64,000 nucleotides of DNA. Origin: Trichostrongylus colubriformis (taxonomy: Eukaryota; Nematoda; Chromadorea; Rhabditida; Trichostrongylidae). Location of the stretch: positions 27,233,274 through 27,297,273 of the forward strand of contig OZ022257.1 of NCBI GenBank assembly GCA_963978905.1. The letters are read 5' to 3'. Position 1 is the stretch's first letter. Every line of letters starts with the position of its first letter. A program made the position numbers and the translations under genes. Under the pieces are notes generated by a model that made no database searches, was not told the origin of the DNA, and was given only the letters and a program-made list of their open reading frames with translations. Below are positions 12,701 to 27,700 of the stretch, in pieces.

Positions 12701-15700
12701 GGTAGTTGGGTCTCAAAACGATTACAACGTAATGCTAGGAGTGCGATACGCAGTTGACTTCTAATCGCTTCGGGACCCAACAATTTAGCTCGTACGCATT
12801 GCTTCGCTTGCGACATTCCGCAGTGCGGCATCCTGACATTAAGGTACACATCCATAGACCCAGACACTGCAAAGTTACATGCCGCACCCATGAGAATGCG
12901 CGCTTACGTCAGTACGGGCCCTAGTGGCTTCCTGTTTTACTAATAGAGAAACCATGAGGTTAGCGCGGTTTTTTTATTTTCCAACGTTGCTGCTAGCAAT
13001 GAGGAGGGAAGACAGCTTTTAGTCTTGAATGATGACGCATCAATCGCGCGTCTAATTTATTGAATTCTGTACACTGCTTCTTCTGATATGCTTTGACATG
13101 ATCAACGAGATACAAAAATGTACCTTGAATCATGCACAAAAAGGGGTATATTTCTGGTGTTGCCTGAGTCACCTTCAACAGTTGCTTTTATCTCAAGCTG
13201 AGTACAGCGAAAGCTGCTGAAAACATGGCAAACACGTTTTCTGAGTACGACAATTGTGACCTTTTTGTCTAAATCCGGGAGAAAGAGCCTCCAGCGTGGC
13301 TGAAGCAACTCGATGGAAGAGTCTCTCACGCTGCAGTGGGTATTCTGACGGAGGTTCTACTCTCACACGTCTGGGTCAATCACGAAGAAACCAGAATATC
13401 CAAAATCCACTTTTCCGCAAAAATAACCAGTCGAATCCTTACAAGCAGCCGAAGAAACTGCAAATTGGTGACTTACGAATGGCACTTGCTACCTGTAACT
13501 ACACTCGGCGAAACGAGTATAGGACATTTATGGCACGCCACTAACACATAGGTCGTATAGAGGTATGTCAGTGCATAGCATTGAACAAGTTAGACACGAG
13601 GACGGTTCGTCATCACTCAACATTCCTATGGTACCCCACCTCTCATTGCGAACGCACCTGAAACACTCTGCATTTATTGCTATGAAAATCAATAATGGAG
13701 CAGCAATGTTCCAGTACATCTGCAGTTGCTGACACTCACCGTCGTCGTTCCGATTAGGTGACCAGCTCATCTGCTCGCTGCTCGTATGGGCTTAATGGCA
13801 AACTCGCAAAGCTCTGGTTTTGTTCTAGAAGTGTTTTGGACCTCCTAAGGACTGGGTCACATGCACTATCAGCCCCGCAATATATGCGATACGGTCTCTC
13901 AACTGATCTCAACTGATAGTGCAGCACTTGATGATTGAACATGCATGTATCGACAACCCCATCAGATTTACTAGCTATGCCTTGATGCTATCCCTCTATT
14001 ATGTAAACCATTTACTTTATGTGTCGTTTTGTATGTCAGTTTGTATGTCGGTTTGTATGTCGGTATGTATGTCTATCCGTCCGCAAGTGATTGATTGTGA
14101 TCATGGAGTGATAGAGCAAAGCAACCGCTCTAAGTTTGGAGGGAGTGATGGGTGTTAGGGTATCACTGTACGGCTATGATATCATTGTGATAGCACCTCG
14201 TACTTATATAAACACCTATTTCCCCTCGCCGTCATTCTGCGGTGCTGATGTCGCTTTGGTGTCGGCACACTGGAATGGCATGCAGGTATGTTTAGTTTTA
14301 GAAGCATTGATCCTGGAGCGTTCATACTCACAGGTGTTGTGCGGGCTGGGACGGAGACATTAATGATGGGTGAACTGATATTGGTTGATAAGATTCGATA
14401 AGGAGGGTGAAAAGGCCAGAGTCGTCGAAACCGTTTCGTTTTCGCATTGATTCTGCGGAGTTCATAATCACAGATGTTGTGCGGGCTGGGACGAGGACAT
14501 TAATGGTGGGTGACCCGCATTGATAATGGTTGATAAGATTCGATAAGGAGGGTGAAAAAGAAAATGAAGAAGAGATGAACGGGTAGCACATGGACCATGT
14601 CAGACATCGCCCACTGTGCAGGGCATGCGTTAAAATGCTCGGTGCTGAGTGCAATTCTGCAATTCGTTTCAGAAGAACCCAGGAGTCGGGATAAGGTGGG
14701 CCAAAATAAGTGAAGGGTATGCTCTCCAAATAGGTGGTGCTTACTACAAGCGTTTATAAGTTGCTTCATGAGCAGCCAAGAGACTACGAAAAAATCGATT
14801 GAGATTTGCGATGTTAGCGATGCCCAGGCGGTCTTGCACGTAACTGAGGTAAGTGGAGGCCCACCTGCAATGGAACGTGCAATCAACAACCCAGAAAGTT
14901 CTGATCCAGAGCGGTCTAGGGTCCAGGAGAAATTCGGAGCTACTAGAGTGACAAAAATAATGTCAACTGATCACGGTGGGAGGAGCCTCACCAGGCTACT
15001 GGTTAAAAATATCGGTTTTTGTGCAAAAGGCTGGGAGCGGCTTATGGACCATCATACCACTTAGCGAGTGCCCCCCTAGGAGACGAAATTCTGGAAAATG
15101 ATCAGCGAGCCACACCAATAGGTGATGCTATTGCAGAAATTCAATGAAGTCCTATTGGTCGACATCGACCGCAATCACAGATTTCTGTGTAGTGAGCTGA
15201 AAACAGGTAATGGGATTCCATTGAATGATTACAGTCGGCGAAGTTGAAAAGCTGCAACAGTGCCACGGGTCGTAACTGTCGGTTTTCGTACGGAGCGCCG
15301 CGCAATGTGATGGACCACACCATTAGATGGACACATTTGCAGAAGCTTACCCTCCGTAGAGCACATTGCATGTGGATCGACACCTACTCCTCTGATGGGC
15401 CTTTGTAGTGAAGGCTGTAAATGGACTACCCCACAGCGAAAATGTAGAATATGGATTTTCGCCTAACTACCCACAGCCCACTTCGCACCGGTGCCCCGTA
15501 ACGCGATGTAGATGAAGCTGACCTGGTTTAATAGTAAACTCATGAGAGGGATCCTATGCAGCTCAGTCGCCTTCTGGCAAAGCTCCACCGATGCTCGATT
15601 GTGCGGATGGCCACATTGGGAAATGCTTTGTTTACGGAATCAGGAATGCTTGAAATTATGGAGTTTGCCTAACTGTTGTTCACGTGCAAAGCGCGCAACA

Positions 15701-18700
15701 GTGCCAATTACGTTCACATGCAGAGCTTCACGTACTCAAAGCTTATTAGTGGTAGGCAATTCGGTCATATACCACTGCATATCACACCTCTAAAGACGGC
15801 TACCACTTTTCAAAAGTAATCACTCATCGGCTCTTTTGTCAAAAATGATGTCGGATCAAGAACGAAGTCTGGTGGCTCATCAACAAGTGAACACCTGGGC
15901 TGCTTTGTTAGTTCGAATAGTTGAGCTGTCGCGGTCGATAGACTTTGATTCGATCGCTCGGGTGGTTGCAATTTGCCCACTCACAAAGCGTCTATTCTGT
16001 CAGTGCATGAGTCTTACAACCTTCCGAAGATTCTTGAAATTGCTGCTCTGAAATTTTGTTTAGCCTGTACTTGTATTCGTTTGTTACCACAGCGTTCCAG
16101 AGCATAAGGCGGTAATTCCCTAGAAACGCATATAAATTAATCTCGCAGAGTTGTAGCAAGAATCGGTTCAATAAAAAAACATTCACACGTGGTTTTTTAC
16201 AAGTGTCTGCATAGTCTCTAGTTTAGGAAACAGGTGATAATATTTGCGCTGTGGTCACTAAGAATACCACCTGTTACAATGCATTGCCTCGCCGTTGCAA
16301 TCTCTTCAAACTGTAAGATATGAATCCTGCTGTCCACTCACATGCAGGTGGTTCGATTTAAAGACAGCGTTAGGAGTAATGTGGTTATTGAGAAATCTTT
16401 GAAAGAAGCTACTCAGATGGAAACAATGAGCTCAAGAAGGCTATCTGTGGCGAAATTGCGGTGAAAAAGTGCGCCTCCGAGCTAAAGTAGCGGCGCAACT
16501 GGTAAGAGCTGACGCCTTTGGATGACCGACCCCACCTCCAAGCGACGTGATACCTGGATGGCTACGATGAGAGCGGTCAAAGACGTGCGGTGAGATCTAA
16601 GGTATTGCAGCGCGCATTCACAGTTACAGCCTGAAGGTGACTCCAGGAAAAAGATGCTTTCGTATTTCCAACATCACCTTGTGTTCACTTGGCAGCATAC
16701 CATTGTCGTTCGGGGTATCCGCTTCTTGACGGAAAGGTCGTCCGCGTTGAGAATCAAAGAGAGAAGGGGTCCTATTTTTCGGGCTCTTGGCCATTTCCAT
16801 ACGTTCTTTTCCACTGTCCTTTTACTAGGCATCTCGAACAGAACCTCTGATGCTGCCTGTAAGAAAATGTCATTCTTGGAGATTTGGAGGTTGATTAGAC
16901 GATAAGCAGGCTACAACAGCGCTCACTTCACCCATGAGAAAACTGGCAGGCCTACATGCTCACGGCTTCCAGAAAGTGTGAGCTGTTTGGGTGCCGTACA
17001 AGTGAGTGAATCACTATGCGGGCATGACATCCTGGGAATGGCCAGTATCTTTGCTTGCCGCAAAAAGCCTACGAGGGTCTGTAATTGGAGATGAAATTCG
17101 GGCACTCGTTGTTAACCATGGCAGACCAGTGCGATTGTCAGTAGCTATGTTCAAATCAATCTATTTGCTCCAGCTTCTTTGGAGAATACCACAATCAGAG
17201 TTATGCCGGCTGCTGCTACTATCCTACTTTATATAATCGGCTAAGTGTGTCTGTTGGTGTGTGTGTGGGTGTGTTTGTGTGTGTGTGTGTGTGTCTGTTT
17301 GACCGGAAATTCATATCTCGCGTCGCAGCAAAGGTGGGATCCTGAATTTCAGATATGATATGGGGGGTGGTATGGGGACCTCAGCGGCGGTGGACCGGAA
17401 GTGATAGCAGCTATAAGGGCTGATAAGGAGCCTCGGAAGGCTAATGTCGCCAAACCCGTTTCGCTTTTCGGGTCGATCCTAGAGCGCCGACACTCATCGG
17501 TGTTTTAGAGGGGTGGGACGGGCACATCAATGGTGGGTGTTCCAAACTGATAACGCTTGATAAGATTCGATAACGAGCGTCAAAAGGCTCATGTGGTCAG
17601 ACCCGTTTCCCCATTCGGGTTGACCCTAGAGCGCCAACACTCATAGGTGCTTTGAGGGGTGGGACGGGCACATCAATGGTGGGTGTTCCAAACTGATAAC
17701 GCTTGATAAGATTCGATAACGAGCGTCGAAAGGCTTATGTGGCCAGACCCGTTTCCCCATTCGGGTTGATCCTAGAGCGCCGACACTCATCGGTGTTTTA
17801 GGGAGGTGGGACGGGCACATCTGATGGGTGATCCAAACTGATAACGGTCGATAAGATTCGATAAGGAGCGTCAAAAGGCTTATGTGGCCAGACCCGTTTC
17901 CCCATTCGGGTTGATCCTAGAGCGCCAACACTCATAGGTGCTTTGAGGGGTAGGACGGGCACATCAATGGTGTGTGTTCCAAACTGATAACGCTTAATAA
18001 GATTCGATAACGAGCGTCAAAAGGCTTATGTGGCCAGACCCGTTTCCCCATTCGGGTTGACCCTAGAGCGCCAACACTCATAGGTGTTTTAGGGAGGTGG
18101 GACGGGCACATCTGATGGGTGATCCAAACTGATAACGGTCGATAAGATTCGATAAGGAGCGTCAAAAGGCTTATGTGGCCAGACCCGTTTCCCCATTCGG
18201 GTTGATCCTAGAGCGCCAACACTCATAGGTGCTTTGAGGGGTGGGACGGGCACATCAATGGTGGGTGTTCCAAACTGATAACGCTTAATAAGATTCGATA
18301 ACGAGCGTCAAAAGGCTTATGTGGCCAGACCCGTTTCCCCATTCGGGTTGACCCTAGAGCGCCAACACTCATAGGTGTTTTAGGGAGGTGGGACGGGCAC
18401 ATCTGATGGGTGATCCAAACTGATAACGGTCGATAAGATTCGATAAGGAGCGTCAAAAGGCTTATGTGGCCAGACCCGTTTCCTCATTCGGGTTGATCCT
18501 AGAGCGCCAACACTCATAGGTGCTTTGAGGGGTGGGACGGGCACATCAATGGTGGGTGTTCCAAACTGATAACGCTTGATAAGATTCGATAACGAGCGTC
18601 AAAAGGCTTATGTGGTCAGACCCGTTTCCCCATTCGGGTTGACCCTAGAGCGCCAACACTCATAGGTGCTTTGAGGGGTGGGACGGGCACATCAATGGTG

Positions 18701-21700
18701 GGTGTTCCAAACTGATAACGCTTAATAAGATTCGATAACGAGCGTCAAAAGGCTTATGTGGCCAGACCCGTTTCCCCATTCGGGTTGACCCTAGAGCGCC
18801 AACACTCATAGGTGTTTTAGGGAGGTGGGACGGGCACATCTGATGGGTGATCCAAACTGATAACGGTCGATAAGATTCGATAAGGAGCGTCAAAAGGCTT
18901 ATGTGGCCAGACCCGTTTCCCCATTCGGGTTGATCCTAGAGCGCCAACACTCATAGGTGCTTTGAGGGGTGGGACGGGCACATCAATGGTGGGTGTTCCA
19001 AACTGATAACGCTTGATAAGATTCGATAACGAGCGTCAAAAGGCTTATGTGGTCAGACCCGTTTCCCCATTCGGGTTGACCCTAGAGCGCCGACACTCAT
19101 CGGTGCTTTGAGGGGTGGGACGGGCACATCAATGGTGGGTGTTCCAAACTGATAACGCTTAATAAGATTCGATAACGAGCGTCAAAAGGCTTATGTGGCC
19201 AGACCCGTTTCCCCATTCGGGTTGACCCTAGAGCGCCAACACTCATAGGTGCTTTGAGGGGTGGGACGGGCACATCAATGGTGGGTGTTCCAAACTGATA
19301 ACGCTTAATAAGATTCGATAACGAGCGTCAAAAGGCTTATGTGGCCAGACCCGTTTCCCCATTCGGGTTGACCCTAGAGCGCCAACACTCATAGGTGCTT
19401 TGAGGGGTGGGACGGGCACATCAATGGTGGGTGTTCCAAACTGATAACGCTTGATAAGATTCGATAACGAGCGTCGAAAGGCTTATGTGGCCAGACCCGT
19501 TTCCCCATTCGGGTTGATCCTAAAGCGCCGACACTCATCGATGTTTTAGGGAGGTGGGACGGGCACATCAATGGTTGGTGTTCCAAACTGATAACGCTTG
19601 ATAAGATTCGATAACGAGCGTCAAAAGGCTTATGTGGCCAGACCCGTTTCCCCATTCGTGTTGACCCTAGAGCGCCAACACTCATAGGTGCTTTGAGGGG
19701 TGGGACGGGCACATCAATGGTGGGTGTTCCAAACTGATAACGCTTGATAAGATTCGATAACGAGCGTCGAAAGGCTTATGTGGCCAGACCCGTTTCCCCA
19801 TTCGGGTTGATCCTAGAGCGCCGACACTCATCGGTGTTTTAGGGAGGTGGGACGGGCACATCAATGGTTGGTGATCCAAACTGATAACGGTCGATAAGAT
19901 TCGATAAGGAGCGTCAAAAGAAAAATGTGGCCGGACCCGTTTCCCCTTTCGGGTTGTTTCTAGAGCACCGACATTCATAGGTGTTTTGAGGGTTGGGACG
20001 GGCACATGAATGGTGAGTGATTCATACTGATAACGGTTGATAAGATTGGATAAGTGGCGTCAAAAGGCTAATGTCGTCGAATCCGCTTCATTCTTCTGGC
20101 TAACAGTGGAATGTTCATACTCACCGGTATTACAGGGTATAGGGACCTTAATGGCGACATTTCCAAACTGATGACGGATTACAGGGCTGATAAGAGCCAT
20201 TAGGACATGAGAAAGGGATAAAATTTGATACACCGCTCACTGTTGCTATACGACTGCTATAGCAAATGCGTCTGATGCTCAGCACCATCGGTTGAATATA
20301 TTTTGTTTATGTTCTGATATCTGCTGCCGATGTATCGACCGCTAAATCGCCTAGCATTCCAAGTAATGGTGCATGTCTTTTGATACTGCGATCTACATGT
20401 ATGATCAATTACGATCTAGATTTGTGATAGCAAAGCAAACTATTCATTCTCTCATGCCGTGATAGCCACAATACTGGGTGTCGACCGCTAGACTACGTAA
20501 AATTCCAAATAGTGCATGTTTGCAAAACCGATAAGCACCGATCACTGGCATATGGATCTGCCACCCATATGTAGGAAATAGATGCCCAACAAATAGATAA
20601 ATTGCTACCAATTGATGCAGTCGAATCCAGTACTGTCGATTTCTTAACTATCCAAATAGTGCCACTTCAGCCGAAGGGTTGAAGATTAGTGGATAACATA
20701 TGTCCTTCCTGATCCATTTACTTTAATCGTTAGATTATTTGGACCTCCGAAAAGTGGTGGGCCCTTTAGAGGTGCCATATGAGGTGGTAAATAACTATTA
20801 CCAGTTGGGCTGGCGCACACTACTGCGCGCATCAAACAGGCGAGCACGCAAAATGAGCTTGATCGGTGTCGATTGTTGGGTATAATCATTCGAACGGTTC
20901 GCTAAGAGAGACCTCCGCAGAAAAAGGAAAAGGGAAACAAAATCCGGCGAATTTCATCTTTCCCCATAAAAAACGAGCATGATCGATCGATATCGATCAT
21001 GCTCATTTTGCGTGCTCGCCTGTTTGATGCGCGCAGTAATGTGCGACAGCCCAACTGGTAATGTATATCGCTAGTGCCAGACATGTTCAGAAGCTAGCTA
21101 AAGTTTGCTCTCGCCGATTCGAAAAAGAAGTAGTTTTTTTTCATCATAGCCACGTATACGAGCAGTAGTTGCGTGTCAGGACTGCACGACTAGCATGTTA
21201 GAATAATGCAATGTAAAAATCCTACTTTATATAATCGGCTAAGTGTGTCTGTTGGTGTGTGTGTGTGTTTGTGTGTGTGTGTGTCTGTTTGACCGGAAAT
21301 TCATATCTGGCGTCGCAGCAAAGATAGGACCCTGGAATTTGGATATGTTATAGGGGATGGTAAGGAGATCCCAGCGGTGGTGGACCGAAAGTGATAGCAG
21401 CTGATAAGAGCTGATAAGGAGCCTCGAAAGGCTAATGTCACCTAATCCGTTTCGCCTTTCGGGTCGATCCTAGACTGTCGAAACTCATAGGTGTTTCGAG
21501 GGGTGGGACGGGCACATCAATGATGGGTGATCCGAATTGATAGCGGTTGATAAGATTCGATAAGGAGCCTCATAAGGCAAATGTCGTTGAGTCCGTCTCA
21601 CCTTTCGGATTGATCTTAGAGTGCCGACACTCACAGGTGTTTCGAGGGGTGGGACGGGCACATCAATGATGGGTGATCCGAACTGATAGCGGTTGATAAG

Positions 21701-24700
21701 ATTCGATAAGGAGCCTCGAAAGACTAATGTCACCAAATCCGTTTGGCCTTCCGGGTCGATCCTAGACTGTCGAAACTTATAGGTGTTTCGAGAGGTGGGA
21801 CGGGCACATCAATGATGGGTGATCCGAATTGATAGCGGTTGATAAGATTCGATAAGGAGCCTCATAAGGCAAATGTCGTTGAGTCCGTCTCACCTTTCGG
21901 ATTGATCTTAGAGTGCCGACACTCACAGGTGTTTCGAGGGGTGGGACGGGCACATCAATGATGGGTGATCCGAACTGATAGCGGATGATAAGATTCGATA
22001 AGGAGCCTCACAAGGAAAATGTCGTTGAGTCCTTCTCACCTTTTGGGTTGATCTTAGAGTGCCGACACTCACAGGTGTTTCGAGAGGTGGGACGGGCACA
22101 TCAATGATTGGTGATCCGAATTGATAGCGGTTGATAAGATTCGATAAGGAGCCTCACAAGGCAAATGTCACCAAATCCGTTTAGCCTTCCGGGTCGATCC
22201 TAGACTGTCGAAACTCATAGGTGTTTCGAGAGGTGGGACGGGCACATCAATGATGGGTGATCCGAATTGATAGCGGTTGATAAGATTCGATAAGGAGCCT
22301 CATAAGGCAAATGTCGTTGAGTCCGTCTCACCTTTCGGATTGATCTTAGAGTGCCGACACTCACAGGTGTTTCGAGGGGTGGGACGGGCACATCAATGAT
22401 GGGTGATCCGAACTGATAGCGGATGATAAGATTCGATAAGGAGCCTCATAAGGCAAATGTCGTTGAGTCCGTCTCACCTTTCGGATTGATCTTAGAGTGC
22501 CGACACTCACAGGTGTTTCGAGGGGTGGGACGGGCACATCAATGATGGGTGATCCGAACTGATAGCGGTTGATAAGATTCGATAAGGAGCCTCGAAAGAC
22601 TAATGTCACCAAATCCGTTTGGCCTTCCGGGTCGATCCTAGACTGTCGAAACTCATAGGTGTTTCGAGAGGTGGGACGGGCACATCAATGTTGGGTGATC
22701 CGAATTGATAGCGGTTGATAAGATTCGATAAGGAGCCTCATAAGGCAAATGTCGTTGAGTCCGTCTCACCTTTCGGATTGATCTTAGAGTGCCGACACTC
22801 ACAGGTGTTTCGAGGGGTGGGACGGGCACATCAATGATGGGTGATCCGAACTGATAGCGGTTGATAAGATTCGATAAGGAGCCTCGAAAGGCTAATGTCA
22901 CCAAATCCGTTTAGCCTTCCGGGTCGATCCTAGACTGTCGAAACTCATAGGTGTTTCGAGAGGTGGGACGGGCACATCAATGATGGGTGATCCGAATTGA
23001 TAGCGGTTGATAAGATTCGATAAGGAGCCTCACAAGGCAAATGTCACCAAATCCGTTTAGCCTTCCGGGTCGATCCTAGACTGTCGAAACTCATAGGTGT
23101 TTCGAGAGGTGGGACGGGCACATCAGTGATGGGTGATCCGAATTGATAGCGGTTGATAAGATTCGATAAGGAGCCTCATAAGGCAAATGTCGTTGAGTCC
23201 GTCTCACCTTTCGGATTGATCTTAGAGTGCCGACACTCACAGGTGTTTCGAGGGGTGGGACGGGCACATCAATGATGGGTGATCCGAATTGATAGCGGAT
23301 GATAAGATTCGATAAGGAGCCTCGAAAGGCTAATGTCACCAAATCCGTTTAGCCTTCCGGGTCGATCCTAGACTGTCGAAACTCATAGGTGTTTCGAGAG
23401 GTGGGACGGGCACATCAATGATGGGTGATCCGAATTGATAGCGGTTGATAAGATTCGATAAGGAGCCTCACAAGGCAAATGTTGTTGAGTCCGTTTCGCC
23501 TTTCGGGTCGATCCTAGAGTGCCGACACTCACAGGTGTTTCGAGGGGTGGGACGGGCACATTAGTGGTGGGTGATCCAAACTGATAACGCTTGATAAGAT
23601 TCGATAAGGAGCCTCGAAAGGCTAATGTCACCAAATCCGTTTAGCCTTCCGGGTCGATCCTAGACTGTCGAAACTCATAGGTGTTTCGAGAGGTGGGACG
23701 GGCACATCAATGATGGGTGATCCGAATTGATAGCGGTTGATAAGATTCGATAAGGAGCCTCATAAGGCAAATGTCGTTGAGTCCGTCTCACCTTTCGGAT
23801 TGATCTTAGAGTGCCGACACTCACAGGTGTTTCGAGGGGTGGGACGGGCACATCAATGATGGGTGATCCGAATTGATAGCGGATGATAAGATTCGATAAG
23901 GAGCCTCGAAAGGCTAATGTCACCAAATCCGTTTAGCCTTCCGGGTCGATCCTAGACTGGCGAAACTCATAGGTGTTTCGAGAGGTGGGACGGGCACATC
24001 AATGATGGGTGATCCGAATTGATAGCGGTTGATAAGATTCGATAAGGAGCCTCACAAGGAAAAAGTCGTTGAGTCCGTCTCACCTTTTGGGTTGATCTTA
24101 GAGTGCCGACACTCACAGGTGTTTCGAGAGGTGGGACGGGCACATCAATGATGGGTGATCCGAATTGATAGCGGATGATAAGATTCGATAAGGAGCCTCA
24201 TAAGGCAAATGTCGTTGAGTCCGTCTCACCTTTTGGGTTGAACTTAGAGTGCCGACACTCACAGGTGTTTCGAGGGGTGGAACGGGCGCATCAATGATGG
24301 GTGATCCGAATTGATAGCGGATGATAAGATTCGATAAGGAGCCTCATAAGGCAAATGTCGTTGAGTCCGTTTCGCCTTTCGGGTCGATCCTAGACTGTCG
24401 AAACTCATAGGTGTTTCGAGAGGTGGGACGGGCACATCAATGATGGGTGATCCGAATTGATAGCGGTTGATAAGATTCGATAAGGAGCCTCACAAGGCAA
24501 ATGTTGTTGAGTCCGTTTCGCCTTTCGGGTCGATCCTAGAGTGCCGACACTCACAGGTGTTTCGAGGGGTGGGACGGGCACATTAGTGGTGGGTGATCCA
24601 AACTGATAACGCTTGATAAGATTCGATAAGGAGCCTCGAAAGGCTAATGTCACCAAATCCGTTTAGCCTTCCGGGTCGATCCTAGACTGTCGAAACTCAT

Positions 24701-27700
24701 AGGTGTTTCGAGAGGTGGGACGGGCACATCAATGATGGGTGATCCGAATTGATAGCGGTTGATAAGATTCGATAAGGAGCCTCACAAGGCAAATGTTGTT
24801 GAGTCCGTTTCGCCTTTCGGATTGATCTTAGAGTGTCGACACTCACAGGTGTTTCGAGGGGTGGGACGGGCACATCAATGATGGGTGATCCGAATTGATA
24901 GCGGTTGATAAGATTCGATAAGGAGCCTCACAAGGCAAATGTTGTTGAGTCCGTTTCGCCTTTCGGGTCGATCCTAGAGTGCCGACACTCACAGGTGTTT
25001 CGAGGGGTGGGACGGGCACATTAGTGGTGGGTGATCCAAACTGATAACGCTTGATAAGATTCGATAAGGAGCCTCGAAAGGCTAATGTCACCAAATCCGT
25101 TTAGCCTTCCGGGTCGATCCTAGACTGTCGAAACTCATAGGTGTTTCGAGAGGTGGGACGGGCACATCAATGATGGGTGATCCGAATTGATAGCGGTTGA
25201 TAAGATTCGATAAGGAGCCTCACAAGGCAAATGTTGTTGAGTCCGTTTCGCCTTTCGGGTCGATCCTAGAGTGCCGACACTCACAGGTGTTTCGAGGGGT
25301 GGAACGGGCGCATCAATGATGGGTGATCCGAATTGATAGCGGATGATAAGATTCGATAAGGAGCCTCATAAGGCAAATGTCGTTGAGTCCGTTTCGCCTT
25401 TCGGGTCGATCCTAGACTGTCGAAACTCATAGGTGTTTCGAGAGGTGGGACGGGCACATCAATGATGGGTGATCCGAATTGATAGCGGTTGATAAGATTC
25501 GATAAGGAGCCTCACAAGGCAAATGTTGTTGAGTCCGTTTCGCCTTTCGGGTCGATCCTAGAGTGCCGACACTCACAGGTGTTTCGAGGGGTGGGACGGG
25601 CACATTAGTGGTGGGTGATCCAAACTGATAACGCTTGATAAGATTCGATAAGGAGCCTCGAAAGGCTAATGTCACCAAATCCGTTTAGCCTTCCGGGTCG
25701 ATCCTAGACTGTCGAAACTCATAGGTGTTTCGAGAGGTGGGACGGGCACATCAATGATGGGTGATCCGAATTGATAGCGGTTGATAAGATTCGATAAGGA
25801 GCCTCACAAGGCAAATGTTGTTGAGTCCGTTTCGCCTTTCGGATTGATCTTAGAGTGTCGACACTCACAGGTGTTTCGAGGGGTGGGACGGGCACATCAA
25901 TGATGGGTGATCCGAATTGATAGCGGTTGATAAGATTCGATAAGGAGCCTCACAAGGCAAATGTTGTTGAGTCCGTTTCGCCTTTCGGGTCGATCCTAGA
26001 GTGCCGACACTCACAGGTGTTTCGAGGGGTGGGACGGGCACATTAGTGGTGGGTGATCCAAACTGATAACGCTTGATAAGATTCGATAAGGAGCCTCGAA
26101 AGGCTAATGTCACCAAATCCGTTTCGCCTTTCGGATTGATCTTAGAGTGTCGACACTCACAGGTGTTTCGAGGGGTGGGACGGGCACATCAATGATGGGT
26201 GATCCGAATTGATAGCGGATGATAAGATTCGATAAGGAGCCTCGAAAGGCTAATGTCACCAAATCCGTTTAGCCTTCCGGGTCGATCCTAGACTGGCGAA
26301 ACTCATAGGTGTTTCGAGAGGTGGGACGGGCACATCAATGATGGGTGATCCGAATTGATAGCGGTTGATAAGATTCGATAAGGAGCCTCACAAGGAAAAA
26401 GTCGTTGAGTCCGTCTCACCTTTTGGGTTGATCTTAGAGTGCCGACACTCACAGGTGTGTCGAGAGGTGGGACGGGCACATCAATGATGGGTGATCCGAA
26501 TTGATAGCGGATGATAAGATTCGATAAGGAGCCTCATAAGGCAAATGTCGTTGAGTCCGTCTCACCTTTTGGGTTGAACTTAGAGTGCCGACACTCACAG
26601 GTGTTTCGAGGGGTGGAACGGGCGCATCAATGATGGGTGATCCGAATTGATAGCGGATGATAAGATTCGATAAGGAGCCTCGAAAGGCTAATGTCACCAA
26701 ATCCGTTTAGCCTTCCGGGTCGATCCTAGACTGTCGAAACTCATAGGTGTTTCGAGAGGTGGGACGGGCACATCAATGATGGGTGATCCGAATTGATAGC
26801 GGATGATAAGATTCGATAAGGAGCCTCATAAGGCAAATGTCGTTGAGTCCGTCTCACCTTTTGGGTTGAACTTAGAGTGCCGACACTCACAGGTGTTTCG
26901 AGGGGTGGAACGGGCGCATCAATGATGGGTGATCCGAATTGATAGCGGATGATAAGATTCGATAAGGAGCCTCGAAAGGCTAATGTCACCAAATCCGTTT
27001 AGCCTTCCGGGTCGATCCTAGACTGTCGAAACTCATAGGTGTTTCGAGAGGTGGGACGGGCACATCAATGATGGGTGATCCGAATTGATAGCGGTTGATA
27101 AGATTCGATAAGGAGCCTCACAAGGCAAATGTTGTTGAGTCCGTTTCGCCTTTCGGGTCGATCCTAGAGTGCCGACACTCACAGGTGTTTCGAGGGGTGG
27201 GACGGGCACATTAGTGGTGGGTGATCCAAACTGATAACGCTTGATAAGATTCGATAAGGAGCCTCGAAAGGCTAATGTCACCAAATCCGTTTAGCCTTCC
27301 GGGTCGATCCTAGACTGTCGAAACTCATAGGTGTTTCGAGAGGTGGGACGGGCACATCAATGATGGGTGATCCGAATTGATAGCGGTTGATAAGATTCGA
27401 TAAGGAGCCTCACAAGGCAAATGTTGTTGAGTCCGTTTCGCCTTTCGGATTGATCTTAGAGTGTCGACACTCACAGGTGTTTCGAGGGGTGGGACGGGCA
27501 CATCAATGATGGGTGATCCGAATTGATAGCGGATGATAAGATTCGATAAGGAGCCTCGAAAGGCTAATGTCACCAAATCCGTTTAGCCTTCCGGGTCGAT
27601 CCTAGACTGTCGAAACTCATAGGTGTTTCGAGAGGTGGGACGGGCACATCAATGATGGGTGATCCGAATTGATAGCGGTTGATAAGATTCGATAAGGAGC

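Larger units (their letters stand above)
17222..21074 (+). mobile_element. Helitron-like element, family A copy 1
   Basis: The 5' end reads A|TCCTACTTTATATAATCGGC, then a GT-rich tract. TC after a host A, and a TATATAA-type 5' end, match the known Helitron pattern. The body is a satellite array (17415-20070), then a unique tail and a 266-bp palindrome. The 3' end is proposed at CTAG|T (21071-21074), the CTRR|T rule of Helitrons, about 9 bp beyond the palindrome, whose last part can form a short stem (CGCGCA/TGTGCG). No Rep/helicase or other gene is present, so it is non-autonomous. The next copy starts only about 145 bp further on. The 3' end is the least certain part. Confidence 0.65.

Noticed and set aside
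14500..15064. Overlapping open frames on both strands, with a gtaagt donor on +
   Set aside because: Neither strand shows a domain, and no partner exon with matching phase was found.
17250..17300. GT-rich microsatellites at 17.25, 21.26, 42.55 and 59.41 kb as independent features
   Set aside because: They occupy the same position just inside every family A 5' end and are part of that element.
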